Source: Eggerthellaceae bacterium (GTDB lineage: Bacteria > Actinomycetota > Coriobacteriia > Coriobacteriales > Eggerthellaceae). Taken from it: a stretch of DNA of 61,833 nucleotides. The position numbers were made by a program, and so were the translations under genes. Position 1 is the stretch's first letter. Every line of letters begins with the position of its first letter. Shown in pieces: positions 24,566 through 33,441 of the stretch. Under the pieces are notes generated by a model. It did not search any database and was not told the origin of the DNA. It saw only the letters and a program-made list of their open reading frames with translations. The stretch is from NCBI GenBank assembly GCA_009782605.1, contig WRIR01000013.1, forward strand, positions 1 through 61,833. Reading direction: 5' to 3'.

Positions 24566-25336
24566 TTATGATAGCGGTTCGGCTTCCTTAAAGGCACCGT
24601 CCGGCAAAGAACTAATAAATCCCCCATCTTTTCCACGGGGGTGGGCCCGGTACAAAAGGTCAGGTCGCAGCTCGCGGGTCCTTTTCAGGCTCTGTTCGCG
24701 GCGCCATTGCGCGATCGCTGCGTGGTTGCCGCTCAGAAGGACCTCGGGCACCTCCATGCCACGGAAGCTGGCAGGGCGGGTATAGTGGGGATGTTCCAGC
24801 AATCCGTCAAAACCGTCGCTGAAGCTCTCGTCGAGCGCACTTGCCGCACCGCCCAAGACACCCGGGACCTTGCGCACGACCGCGTCGATGACAACGAGCG
24901 CAGCCAGCTCGCCGCTTGAGACGACGTAGTCCCCCAAAGAGACGACCCTGTCTGCCAGCGTATAGGCCCGCTCATCGATGCCCTCGTAGTGCCCGCAGAC
25001 GAAGAGCAGGTGGTCGGCACGGGCCAGGGAACAGGCAAGCCGCTCGGTGAAGGGGGTGCCGCCCGGGCTCATGAAGATGGTGCAGGGCCGCGTGTCTGGA
25101 ACAGCCCGCGCCACGATGTCGTCATAGGCCGCGAATATCGGCTCGCACTTCATGACGAGGCCCTGGCCGCCGCCGTAGGGGTCGTCGTCGGTCGTGCGGT
25201 GACGGTCACACGTCCAGTCGCGCAGGTCGTGGGCCGTGAAGTCGAGCAGTCCCTTCTCCTGCGCGATGCGCATCATGGACAGCGACATGACCGCATCAAA
25301 CATCTGTGGGAAGGTCGAAAGCGTCTCAATCCTCAT
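24566..25336 (-). CDS. trmD: tRNA (guanine-N1)-methyltransferase
   Basis: 256 residues from ATG 25334-25336, opening MRIETLSTFPQMFD; the open frame extends further upstream but that part lies over rimM. SPOUT-fold features include YGGGQGLVMK, the knot-forming FVCGHYEGIDER and SLGDYVVSSGELAALVVIDA, and the C-terminal LRPDLL. It makes m1G37 in tRNAs. The start overlaps the end of rimM by 11 bases, giving the standard rpsP-khpA-rimM-trmD order. Confidence 0.96.
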   Translation of the reverse strand: MRIETLSTFPQMFDAVMSLSMMRIAQEKGLLDFTAHDLRDWTCDRHRTTDDDPYGGGQGLVMKCEPIFAAYDDIVARAVPDTRPCTIFMSPGGTPFTERLACSLARADHLLFVCGHYEGIDERAYTLADRVVSLGDYVVSSGELAALVVIDAVVRKVPGVLGGAASALDESFSDGFDGLLEHPHYTRPASFRGMEVPEVLLSGNHAAIAQWRREQSLKRTRELRPDLLYRAHPRGKDGGFISSLPDGAFKEAEPLS

Positions 25337-25940
25337 TGGGACGCTCCCCGCCGCCGTTGGCCGCATAGAGGTCGGACTCTGACGCACGGGCCGCAGGCGG
25401 GGCGACGGGCTCGGCTGCCAGGGCGAGCAGGCCTGCGGGTATCGCGGTCGAAATGCACTCGGCATCCTCGTCAATGCCCCTCACGAACTCGTCGACGAAG
25501 GGGATGAGCACCCGGCCCCGCTCCCCGACGACGCTGATGAGCCTCTGCCCGGGGTTGTCGATGACCTCATCGACCGTCCCGAGGGAGCCGAATACCTCGT
25601 CAACGAGGCGAAACCCGCAATAGGAGTCCTTGCGGCCGTCCTCGAAGCCGTCGGGGAGGTCTCCCCTTCTCGCGAGGCACGAACAACCGGATAAGGCCTC
25701 GGCAACGGCAATGTCACGCACGGAATCGAAGGAGACGAGACGGGTCGACGCCCGAGCCTCCCGAGCCGGGCCCACCGAGACCACCCGCCCGAAGCGCGGG
25801 CAGTCGGTCTGGGGAGGCACAAAGGCGACCTCCATGCCCTCGCGCAGCAAAAAAGGAAGGCCGTCGCAACCTCCTACGACGAGCCCTCCCTCTAAGTTCT
25901 TCGGCTTAATTATTTCAGCGACCCGTGCCCACGCATACAT
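25326..25940 (-). CDS. rimM: ribosome maturation factor RimM
   Basis: 204 residues. N-terminal RimM beta-barrel begins WARVAEIIKPKNLEGGLVV. A PRC-barrel-like second domain includes FRLVDEVFGSLGTVDEVIDN and the diagnostic end RVLIPFVDEFVRGID. The C-terminal 35 residues are Ala/Pro-rich and divergent. RimM helps assemble the head of the 30S subunit near S19. The ATG overlaps the khpA stop by one base. Confidence 0.9.
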   Translation of the reverse strand: MYAWARVAEIIKPKNLEGGLVVGGCDGLPFLLREGMEVAFVPPQTDCPRFGRVVSVGPAREARASTRLVSFDSVRDIAVAEALSGCSCLARRGDLPDGFEDGRKDSYCGFRLVDEVFGSLGTVDEVIDNPGQRLISVVGERGRVLIPFVDEFVRGIDEDAECISTAIPAGLLALAAEPVAPPAARASESDLYAANGGGERPNED

Positions 25941-26194
25941 TAATCGATGATCTCGACTTCAACACGCTCGTCGAAGCGTGACGCCGCCGCCCGCGCTATC
26001 GTGCGGATAGCCTTGATGACCCGCCCCTGGCGGCCGATGACCTTGCCTGCGTCCTCCTCGTGGACGCTCACCTCCACGAGGATGGTGCCGTCTGCCGCCT
26101 CGGTCGAGGCGATCTCCAGGGCTTCGGGGTGCTCGACCAGAGGCTCGAGGACAACTTTCATCAGGCCGAGGATGTCAACTGTCTGCTCGTCCAT
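25940..26194 (-). CDS. khpA: KH-domain RNA-binding protein KhpA
   Basis: 84 residues consisting of a single KH domain with the RNA-contacting loop GKVIGRQGR and the following helix IKAIRTIARAAASRF. This small protein is almost always encoded between rpsP and rimM. In Gram-positives it acts with KhpB in RNA binding linked to cell-wall growth. The gap to rpsP is three bases. Confidence 0.93.
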   Translation of the reverse strand: MDEQTVDILGLMKVVLEPLVEHPEALEIASTEAADGTILVEVSVHEEDAGKVIGRQGRVIKAIRTIARAAASRFDERVEVEIID

Positions 26195-26197
26195 CGG

Positions 26198-26443
26198 CTA
26201 CTCGCTTTGCCGTGCGGATGCGAGCAGGCGTGCGACCGTGTCGGTCGGCTGGGCGCCGTTCTTGATCCACTGGTCGACTTTTTCCAGGTCGAACGTGACC
26301 ATGGTGGGATTCGCGCACGGGTTGTAGCGGCCCACTTCCTCGATGAAGCGGCCGTCACGCGGTGCGCGTGCGTCAGCGACGACAATACGGTAGTAGGGTG
26401 CCTTTTTTGCGCCGTGGCGGGCGAGCCGGATTTTTACAGCCAT
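26198..26443 (-). CDS. rpsP: 30S ribosomal protein S16
   Basis: 81 residues, beginning [20 protein letters not shown], the family signature, and continuing with [10 protein letters not shown] and [15 protein letters not shown]. The AAAAAAAGGAG ribosome-binding site and the strong promoter at 26515-26543 mark it as the head of the rpsP-khpA-rimM-trmD-lepB unit. Confidence 0.97.
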   Translation of the reverse strand: MAVKIRLARHGAKKAPYYRIVVADARAPRDGRFIEEVGRYNPCANPTMVTFDLEKVDQWIKNGAQPTDTVARLLASARQSE

Positions 26444-26514
26444 TGAAGCGAACTCCTTTTTTTAGGTTTTCCACCAAAACGGAAACGGATCCTTTCATAA
26501 GGACACAATGGATG

Positions 26515-26543
26515 ATTGTACGACGAAAGCCGCCGTCTTGCAA
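26515..26543 (-). promoter_or_regulatory. promoter of the rpsP operon
   Basis: On the minus strand TTGCAA (26538-26543) and TACAAT (26515-26520) are exactly 17 bases apart, about 70 bases before rpsP and just past the ffh stop. It separates rpsP-trmD transcription from the upstream smc-ftsY-ffh genes. Confidence 0.75.
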
Positions 26544-26573
26544 GAGGGATGCTCGCCGGGGGTGCCAAGGCCC

Positions 26574-27989
26574 TTACATCTCCATATCTTTGAGCATATC
26601 CTGCATCTTCTTGACATCGGCCACACTCATGCCGCCCAATCCCGGCATGCTGCGGCGGCGGGACTTCTTACCCTTCCTGCCCTTCTTCTTGTTGTCGGGG
26701 ACATCAGTGGGCATGAACTGCTTCATCATCTTCTTCGCCTCGTTGAACTTCTTGATGAACTGGTTGACCTCAAAGACCTGCACCCCGGCACCCTGGGCAA
26801 TGCGGGCGCGGCGGCTGCCGTTGAGCAGTTCGGGGCGTTGCCGCTCCGCTGCGGTCATTGAATTGATAATGACCTCCATCTGGTCGAGGATTCCTTCGTT
26901 GACCTGGCCGGATGCCATGGCCTTGTCCCCGCCGGGGAGGGCGCCCACAAGCTTCGTGATGCCGCCCATCTTGCGGATCTGCCTGTTCATGTCGATAAAG
27001 TCGTCCAAAGTGAGCTGTGCGGAGAGCATGCGCTCGACCTGCTCGGCCTCAAGCTCTTCCTCCTGAAGCTTGGCGGCGCTCTCGATGAGGCTGACGACGT
27101 CGCCCATCCCCAGGATGCGCTTGGCCATGCGGTCAGGGTGGAAGGCCTCAAGGGAGTCGGGCTTTTCCCCTGACGAGATGAACTTGATAGGCTTGCCGGT
27201 CACCTGCTTGATGGACAGCGCCCCGCCGCCGCGGGCATCGCCGTCCATCTTCGACATGATGACCCCGTCGAAGTCGACGCGCTGTGCAAAGGCCGATGCC
27301 GCATTCACGACGTCTTGGCCGGTCATTGCATCGACCACCATCAGCACCTGGTCGGGCTTGACGGCACGCTTGATGGCCTCGGCCTCAGCCATCATGTCCT
27401 CGTCGATGTGGAGGCGGCCCGCCGTGTCGATGATGACGACGTCACGCAGGTTGTCGATGGCATCCTGGATGCCCTCGGCCGCAATGCCTACCGGGTCGGC
27501 CCCGGAGCCACGGTACACCCGCACCCCGATCTCGCGGCCCAGGGCCTCAAGCTGGTCGATGGCAGCAGGGCGGTACACGTCGCAGGCCACCAGGAGCGGC
27601 TGATGACCCTCTTCCTGGAGACGGTAGGCCAGCTTCGCGGCCGCGGTCGTCTTGCCCGATCCCTGGAGGCCGACGAGCATTATCACGTTGGGGATGCGGC
27701 TGCCAAACACGAGCTTCGAGTCGCTGCGCCCGAAAAGCTCCGTGAGCTCGTCGAGCACGATCTTTATGACGTTTTGCGCAGGCGTCAGCGACTCAAGCAC
27801 CTCGGCGGCAAGGCAGCGCTCCTTCGTGTTTGCGACGAAGCCCTTGACCACCTTGAAGTTGACGTCTGCCTCAAGGAGGGCCTTGCGTATCTCGCGCATG
27901 GCCTGGTCGATGTCGGCCTCGGTGAGCTTCCCCTTCCCCCTCAGGCCGGAGAGGATCTCCTGTAAGCGTCCGGAAAGGTTCTCAAGCAT
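26574..27989 (-). CDS. ffh: signal recognition particle protein Ffh
   Basis: 471 residues: N domain (LTEADIDQAMREIRKALLEA), G domain with P-loop GLQGSGKTTAAAKLA, the DTAGRLH and SKMDGDARGGGAL motifs, and a Met-rich M domain ending in a Lys/Arg-rich GRKGKKSRRRSMPGLGG segment and MKDMEM. It binds signal sequences emerging from the ribosome and docks with FtsY, encoded 27 bases upstream. The AAAGGAG site precedes ATG 27987-27989. Confidence 0.97.
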   Translation of the reverse strand: MLENLSGRLQEILSGLRGKGKLTEADIDQAMREIRKALLEADVNFKVVKGFVANTKERCLAAEVLESLTPAQNVIKIVLDELTELFGRSDSKLVFGSRIPNVIMLVGLQGSGKTTAAAKLAYRLQEEGHQPLLVACDVYRPAAIDQLEALGREIGVRVYRGSGADPVGIAAEGIQDAIDNLRDVVIIDTAGRLHIDEDMMAEAEAIKRAVKPDQVLMVVDAMTGQDVVNAASAFAQRVDFDGVIMSKMDGDARGGGALSIKQVTGKPIKFISSGEKPDSLEAFHPDRMAKRILGMGDVVSLIESAAKLQEEELEAEQVERMLSAQLTLDDFIDMNRQIRKMGGITKLVGALPGGDKAMASGQVNEGILDQMEVIINSMTAAERQRPELLNGSRRARIAQGAGVQVFEVNQFIKKFNEAKKMMKQFMPTDVPDNKKKGRKGKKSRRRSMPGLGGMSVADVKKMQDMLKDMEM

Positions 27990-28016
27990 GGGGCCAACTC
28001 CTTTCTTGGCAAGGCC

Positions 28017-28943
28017 CTAGGATGCACTGCGGGCGGCGAAATCCCCAACGAGCGCCCGGGCGAAGTCGTCGGCATCGAAGCGGCGCAGGTCTGCGATGCC
28101 CTCGCCGACGCCTATCTTGAGGATGGGCAGCCCGAGCTCATGGGAGACCGCAAGGGCGATGCCCCCCTTGGCGGTCCCGTCGAGCTTGGTGACGATAAGC
28201 CCGTCCAGGTCAAGCGCCTGATTGAACTGGCGTGCCTGCTGCAGGCCGTTCTGGCCGGTCGTCGCGTCGATGACTAGCACCGTGTAGACGGGCATCCCGG
28301 AACGCTTCCGCACCACGCCCACCACCTTCTCAAGCTCGCGCATGAGGTCATCAGAGGTATGGAGCCGTCCGGCAGTGTCAATCAGCACGAGCTCGATGCC
28401 CCCTTCCTCGGCGCGCTCTATCGTCTCGAAGCACACGCTCGCCGGGTCGCTGCCCCGCTGCCGCGTGACGATGCCGACCCCGGCGCGCTCGGCCCACACC
28501 TCAAGTTGCTCGATGGCGGCCGCACGAAAGGTGTCGGCGCTCCCAAGGAGCACGCGCCTTCCTTTCTCGGTCGCCTCAAAGGCTGTCTTTCCCACCGTCG
28601 TCGTCTTGCCGGAGCCGTTCACGCCAACGAAGAGCACGGTCGCCTCGGGCGCGTCGAAGATGTCCTCGCCCACGGGGGTGAAGGCCTCGGCTATCTGGCC
28701 GTAGAGCATCTCAAGCACGGCAGGAGCGTCGGGCAGCGCCTTGCGCCGTGCCGTGTCGCGCAGGCCCTCCACTATGCTTTCCGCCGCACCGGCACCCACG
28801 TCGCTTAAGATGAGCGCCTCTTCGAGGCCGTCCCAGAAGTCCCCGTCGAGGGCAGGGCCCCGGTCGAGCAGCACGTTTATCTGCTCGGTGAGCTTCTCGC
28901 GCGAGCGTGTCAACCCCTCTGATATGCGGTCGAAGAAACCCAT
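28017..28943 (-). CDS. ftsY: signal recognition particle receptor FtsY
   Basis: 308 residues from ATG 28941-28943, opening MGFFDRISEGLTRSREKLTE. Longer upstream frame overlaps smc and is rejected. SRP-GTPase motifs: GVNGSGKTTTVGK, DTFRAAAIEQLEVW, DTAGRLH, TKLDGTAKGG. The N-terminal acidic A domain of larger FtsYs is nearly absent. The start is three bases after the smc stop. Confidence 0.97.
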   Translation of the reverse strand: MGFFDRISEGLTRSREKLTEQINVLLDRGPALDGDFWDGLEEALILSDVGAGAAESIVEGLRDTARRKALPDAPAVLEMLYGQIAEAFTPVGEDIFDAPEATVLFVGVNGSGKTTTVGKTAFEATEKGRRVLLGSADTFRAAAIEQLEVWAERAGVGIVTRQRGSDPASVCFETIERAEEGGIELVLIDTAGRLHTSDDLMRELEKVVGVVRKRSGMPVYTVLVIDATTGQNGLQQARQFNQALDLDGLIVTKLDGTAKGGIALAVSHELGLPILKIGVGEGIADLRRFDADDFARALVGDFAARSAS

Positions 28944-28945
28944 CC

Positions 28946-31900
28946 TCAGTCCTCCGCGTACTGGAGCGCCCGGTCGAGCCGCTGGCTCACGACCTGGGTC
29001 ACCCCGTCGGCCTGCATCGTGACGCCGTAGAGCACGTCGGCTATCTCCATGGTGCGCCGCTGATGGGTGATGAGGATGAGCTGGGTCGTTTCCCGCAGGG
29101 AGTCGAAGTAGGCGCATATCCGGCGCAGGTTCGTGTCGTCGAGCGCCGCCTCGACCTCGTCGAGGATGTAGAAGGGGGTCGAACGGATGCGGTAGACGGC
29201 GAACAGGAGGGCGAGCGCCGTGAGCGATTTCTCGCCGCCGCTCATAAGCATCATCTTGGTGATGCGCTTGCCCCTCGGCTGCGCCGTCACCTCGATGCCG
29301 GTATGCTCAAGGTCGGCAGGGTCGACCAGCTTCAGCTCAGCTGCGCCCCCAGGAAAGAGGTTCGAGAAGATTTCCTTGAAGTTCTCGTTAACCTGCTCGA
29401 AGGTCTGGATAAAGTCGTCCTTCATGCGCACGTCGATCACCCGGATGATCTTTGCGAGGGAGCGCCGCGCGGCGGACATGTCCTCAAGCTGGCCTGCCAT
29501 GTAGTCGAAGCGCCTCTTCAAGTCCTCGTACTCGACCGCCGCGTCGGGGTTGATGGTCCCCATGTTCGCGATGCGTCGCCGCAGCTTGAAGGCCTGGGAC
29601 TCGACTGCCCCGCGGTCTTCGAGCGCATCGCCCGACAGTGCCGTCTCAAGCGGGGTCTTGCAGTCGTTGACAATGGTGCTGATCGCCGCCTCGACCTGTA
29701 TTTCAAGGCGGCCTTTCTCGACCCGCGCCTCGGAAAGGCGCTCGTTTATCCCGTCGAAGGACTCGTGTGCGCTGCGGGCCCGGGTGCGCGCCTCGGTAAT
29801 GGAGGCATGGAGCCCCGATGAGGTGTCCTGTTCCTGTTCCGTGGCGGCCTCAAGCTGGGCGAGGACGGCCCCCACCCTTTCGGCAAGGGCCGCGAATACA
29901 GCCAATAGGGGTTCGATGCGCCCTTGGGCGACGAGCTTTTTCGCAAGCGTCTCGCGGGCAACCGTATCGGCAATCCCAAGCGAACGTATCTCCTGCTCCT
30001 TGGAGGCGAGCGTCCGGCGCGCATAGCCGTCCCGCTCGGCGAGGGTCGCGGCCTCCAGGCGTGCGGCCGCAAGCTCATCGTCGCAGGCCTTGACCGCCTC
30101 GCGCAGGGGGATGGCCTCCCGCTGGGCCGCGAGGCTGCGGGCCTTCACCTCTTCGAGGGAGGCACCCAGCTCTTTGAGTTGGTTGTCTTGGTGCACGGAA
30201 GTCGGCTCGGCATCCCCCAACACCTTCAAGGCCTCCTGGCGCTGGGCCTGGAGGGCGGCGGCCTCGTGTTGAAGGGCCGCAAGGCCCTCTTCGAGCCGCA
30301 CCCGTTCGTCACGTGCCGCCTGGTAGGCACCCTGTGCCTGTGCGAGCTCCTGCGAGAGCGAGAGGCTGGCGGCCTGGGCGGCCTGGTGGGCCTCGTCTGC
30401 CGCAGCCTTGTCGGCCCCTGCCTGCTCAAGGGCGGCCGTCATCGAGGAGTGGCTTTCGCGCAGGACCGCGAGACGGCGGCTGCGGGCGAGCGAGCCTTCG
30501 TTGCCCTCGACCCCCCGAAAAAGGGTTATCCTCCCGTTTCCCCAGGCCATGAACCCGTCCCGCGTGGCAAAGCGGAAACGGGCGTCATGTGCGGCATGGG
30601 CTGCAAGGGCCTCGCTGGCGGTGTCGCAGAGGTACACGTCCCCCAGCAGCGCCTCGACCGTCGAAGCGGCCTCGCGGGGATAGTCGAGCAGGGAGACAAG
30701 CGCCGTCCCCGTGGCGTGGACTTCACCGGTGGCCCGCACCATGCCCGAACGGGGCACGAGGACGACCCCCCCGGTCTCGTCACGGGCACACAGCGCCTCG
30801 GCAATCCGGTAAGCGCCCTTCATGTCGTGCACGCACAAAGCCCCCAGGTCGGGCCCGAGGAAGGCCTCCACGAGCGTTTCGAGATCCTTGGGGGCGCGTA
30901 TCTTGTCGGACAGGGGTTCCAGTTCGGACGCGAGGTCGGCCCGATGGTCCAAAAGCCATGCGCGCGCCTCGTTTGTCGCCTGGCTTGCACGCTCGACCTC
31001 TTCAAGGCCTTTGATCTCGGCCAGGGCCGCCGCTACCTCGGCCCGCAGCGACTCCTGGGCCTTGCCCGCCTCGTCGCACCCTGCAAGGCTTTGCGCGGCC
31101 TGCTCGCGTGCCGCGGCCTCGCGCTGGGCGAGCGCGTCAAGCGCCTCTTTCTGTTCTTCGAGGACCTGGGAGCCTGCCTCAAGGTCTGCCCGGGCGCGGG
31201 CCGCCTGTGCCTCAAGCTCGAGGCTGCGGTCCGCAAGGAGCTTCTCTTGCACCTTCGAGGTAGCAAGCCTGTCCTGACTGGCCGCGCGCGCCGCCCGGCA
31301 CGCCTCCATTTCCTGGGAGATCCTGCGCTCCTGTGCCAGAAAGTCCTCGAGATCCTTCTCAAGGCCTGAGCGCTGGGCAAGGTTTTGGGCCTGCCTGCCC
31401 TGGAGGCGGCTCACGGCCTCTTCGGCCTCGGCGCGCTTCGCCGCCGTCTGCTCAAGCTGCCCGGCAGCCTGGGCGCGCTCGTGCTGTGCGCTCTTTGCCT
31501 TTCCCGCGTTCGCCTCAAGGCTTTGCCGAGTGTCGGCCTCATAGGCCTGCGCGATGCGCCGCTTCTCGTGGAGCAAAAGGCTTGCGGCATCGAAACGCTC
31601 GAATGCCGACTGGGCGCGGCGGTACTGACGTGCCAGGTCGCCGGCGTTCACGCTCCGTTTCTGCACCTGCTCCTGGAGCGCCTGCATCCCGTCTTCCGCC
31701 TGCTTGATGAGCGTGCGCGCGCCGACGAGCTCTTCGGCAAGCGCCTTTTCCTGTTCGCCGACCTCTCCCCACCTGGATTGGAGGACCCGCAGGTCGTCAA
31801 CGGCAAGCATGAGGTTGAGCTCGGCGAGCTCGGCGGCCAGGCCCTGGTAGGACTGCGCGCGCTTTGCCTTGCGCTCAAGCGGCTTGAGCTGCCGCTCCAC

Positions 31901-32491
31901 CTCGGCGGTGACGTCGCGCACCCGCGTCAAGTGCATGTCCATCTGTTCAAGCTTACGCTCGCTCTTCATCTTGCGCTGCTTGTGCTTGAGTACGCCGGCG
32001 GCCTCTTCAACCAGCGCGCGGCGGTCCTCGGGCTTCGATTGCAGGATGGCCTCCAGGTTCCCCTGGGAGATGATCGAGTGCGTGCCTGTCCCCAGCCCGG
32101 TGTCGTGGAGGATGTCGAGGACGTCCATACGCCGTGCGAGCGCGCCGTTTATGAGGTATTCGCTCTCGCCGTTGCGGTACATGCGCCGCGTGATGGCCAC
32201 TTCCTCGAAATCGACAGGCAGCGTAGCATCGGAGTTGTCGAGGATGAGGTCGACCTCCGCGACACCGACCGACCTGCGCGCGGACGAGCCCGCAAAGATG
32301 ACGTCTTCCATGGTGTGGCCGCGCAGGTTCTTCGCGTTGCGCTCCCCCAACACCCACAGTACCGAGTCGGAGATATTCGACTTGCCCGACCCGTTCGGGC
32401 CGACGACTGCGGTGATCCCCGGCTCGAAGCCAAGGACGCTGCGGTCGGCGAATGATTTGAAGCCTTTCAGGACAAGGGATTTGAGATGCAC
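28946..32491 (-). CDS. smc: chromosome segregation protein SMC
   Basis: 1181 residues, standard length. Walker A GPNGSGKSN near residue 33 in the N-terminal ATPase half, a long coiled coil, and a central hinge with Gly-rich turns around residues 520-640. Then comes the returning coiled coil and the C-terminal half with the ABC signature LMSGGEKSLTALALLFAVYR and Walker B FYILDEVEAALDD. It condenses and segregates chromosomes with ScpAB, which are not in this window. The start is a GTG at 32489-32491, three bases after rnc. Confidence 0.96.
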   Translation of the reverse strand: MHLKSLVLKGFKSFADRSVLGFEPGITAVVGPNGSGKSNISDSVLWVLGERNAKNLRGHTMEDVIFAGSSARRSVGVAEVDLILDNSDATLPVDFEEVAITRRMYRNGESEYLINGALARRMDVLDILHDTGLGTGTHSIISQGNLEAILQSKPEDRRALVEEAAGVLKHKQRKMKSERKLEQMDMHLTRVRDVTAEVERQLKPLERKAKRAQSYQGLAAELAELNLMLAVDDLRVLQSRWGEVGEQEKALAEELVGARTLIKQAEDGMQALQEQVQKRSVNAGDLARQYRRAQSAFERFDAASLLLHEKRRIAQAYEADTRQSLEANAGKAKSAQHERAQAAGQLEQTAAKRAEAEEAVSRLQGRQAQNLAQRSGLEKDLEDFLAQERRISQEMEACRAARAASQDRLATSKVQEKLLADRSLELEAQAARARADLEAGSQVLEEQKEALDALAQREAAAREQAAQSLAGCDEAGKAQESLRAEVAAALAEIKGLEEVERASQATNEARAWLLDHRADLASELEPLSDKIRAPKDLETLVEAFLGPDLGALCVHDMKGAYRIAEALCARDETGGVVLVPRSGMVRATGEVHATGTALVSLLDYPREAASTVEALLGDVYLCDTASEALAAHAAHDARFRFATRDGFMAWGNGRITLFRGVEGNEGSLARSRRLAVLRESHSSMTAALEQAGADKAAADEAHQAAQAASLSLSQELAQAQGAYQAARDERVRLEEGLAALQHEAAALQAQRQEALKVLGDAEPTSVHQDNQLKELGASLEEVKARSLAAQREAIPLREAVKACDDELAAARLEAATLAERDGYARRTLASKEQEIRSLGIADTVARETLAKKLVAQGRIEPLLAVFAALAERVGAVLAQLEAATEQEQDTSSGLHASITEARTRARSAHESFDGINERLSEARVEKGRLEIQVEAAISTIVNDCKTPLETALSGDALEDRGAVESQAFKLRRRIANMGTINPDAAVEYEDLKRRFDYMAGQLEDMSAARRSLAKIIRVIDVRMKDDFIQTFEQVNENFKEIFSNLFPGGAAELKLVDPADLEHTGIEVTAQPRGKRITKMMLMSGGEKSLTALALLFAVYRIRSTPFYILDEVEAALDDTNLRRICAYFDSLRETTQLILITHQRRTMEIADVLYGVTMQADGVTQVVSQRLDRALQYAED

Positions 32492-32494
32492 CGG

Positions 32495-33343
32495 CTATCC
32501 CTGCTTTTTCTGTTTCGAGCCTTCACGCTCCCGGAGCTTGCGGGCCTTCTCTTCGGCCCTCACGGCCGCCTTTTCCGCCTTGATGGCGGCCTTCTCTTCC
32601 TTGGCGTCCTTCTTGGCCGCCTCTTTCTCCGCGTTCGGGCCGAAGAAGTCGCCCAGCGAGGCGAGCGCGCTTTTCGCCGCCTGGCTCTCTGCCTCCTTCT
32701 TCGTACGCCCGACGCCCCGCGCGAGGCCCTGCACACCGGCGAATACCTGCGAGACGAAGGTGCGGTCATGCGGCGGGCCCTGCGTCTCGACGAGCTTGTA
32801 GGTGGGCGTGATGCCGTCCACCTGGAGCTTTTCCTGGAGCGCGCTCTTGGGGTTTTCCGGCTCCCGCGCCATGCCGGGCGACATCCTCGGGATGAGCGTC
32901 GCCTCCACGAAACCGGTGGCAGCATCGATACCGCCATCGAGGTAGAGCGCGGCCACCACCGCCTCGTAGACGTTCTCCAGCGCCGAATGGAGCCCGCGCT
33001 TGCCCGTCCCGGTCTCCGAGGAGCCGAAGACGATAACATCGGCGAACCCGAGCTCCGCGGCGACGTCCGACAGGCTCGCGCCTGAGACCAGCGCGACCTT
33101 GATGCGGGTCAGGCCGCCCTCGTCGAGGTCGGGATAGCGGTGGAAGGCGATTGCGGCGACAATGGCACCCAGGATGCTGTCGCCTAGGAACTCAAGGCGC
33201 TCGTAGGAATACTTCACCGACCTGCCCTCGGTAGCCGACGGGTGGGTTATCGCGGCAAGCAGGAAGTCGTCCCGGGTAAAGCGGTATCCCAGTATCTCCT
33301 GTGTCCGTTCGAGCTTCCGGCTCTGTTCTTCATAGGTCGTCAT
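32495..33343 (-). CDS. rnc: ribonuclease III with charged C-terminal tail
   Basis: 282 residues from ATG 33341-33343 (opens MTTYEEQSRK). The catalytic domain carries the signature ERLEFLGDSILG with the metal-binding E and D, and later ALENVYEAVVAALYLDGG. The dsRNA-binding domain follows (NPKSALQEKLQ to RTKKEAESQAAKSALASLG). The last about 45 residues after FFGPN are almost only Lys, Glu, Ala and Arg, an extension not needed for the core enzyme that may add RNA affinity. Order plsX-rnc-smc-ftsY is conserved in many Gram-positives. Confidence 0.94.
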   Translation of the reverse strand: MTTYEEQSRKLERTQEILGYRFTRDDFLLAAITHPSATEGRSVKYSYERLEFLGDSILGAIVAAIAFHRYPDLDEGGLTRIKVALVSGASLSDVAAELGFADVIVFGSSETGTGKRGLHSALENVYEAVVAALYLDGGIDAATGFVEATLIPRMSPGMAREPENPKSALQEKLQVDGITPTYKLVETQGPPHDRTFVSQVFAGVQGLARGVGRTKKEAESQAAKSALASLGDFFGPNAEKEAAKKDAKEEKAAIKAEKAAVRAEEKARKLREREGSKQKKQG

Positions 33344-33441
33344 AAATCCATGCTTCGTATTCTCGCAGTCGCTTCCTCGCGGGCGATCCCTTTGAGGGAC
33401 AATCCTCCACGTGGTCAATGATAGTCATTCTACCCCATATA

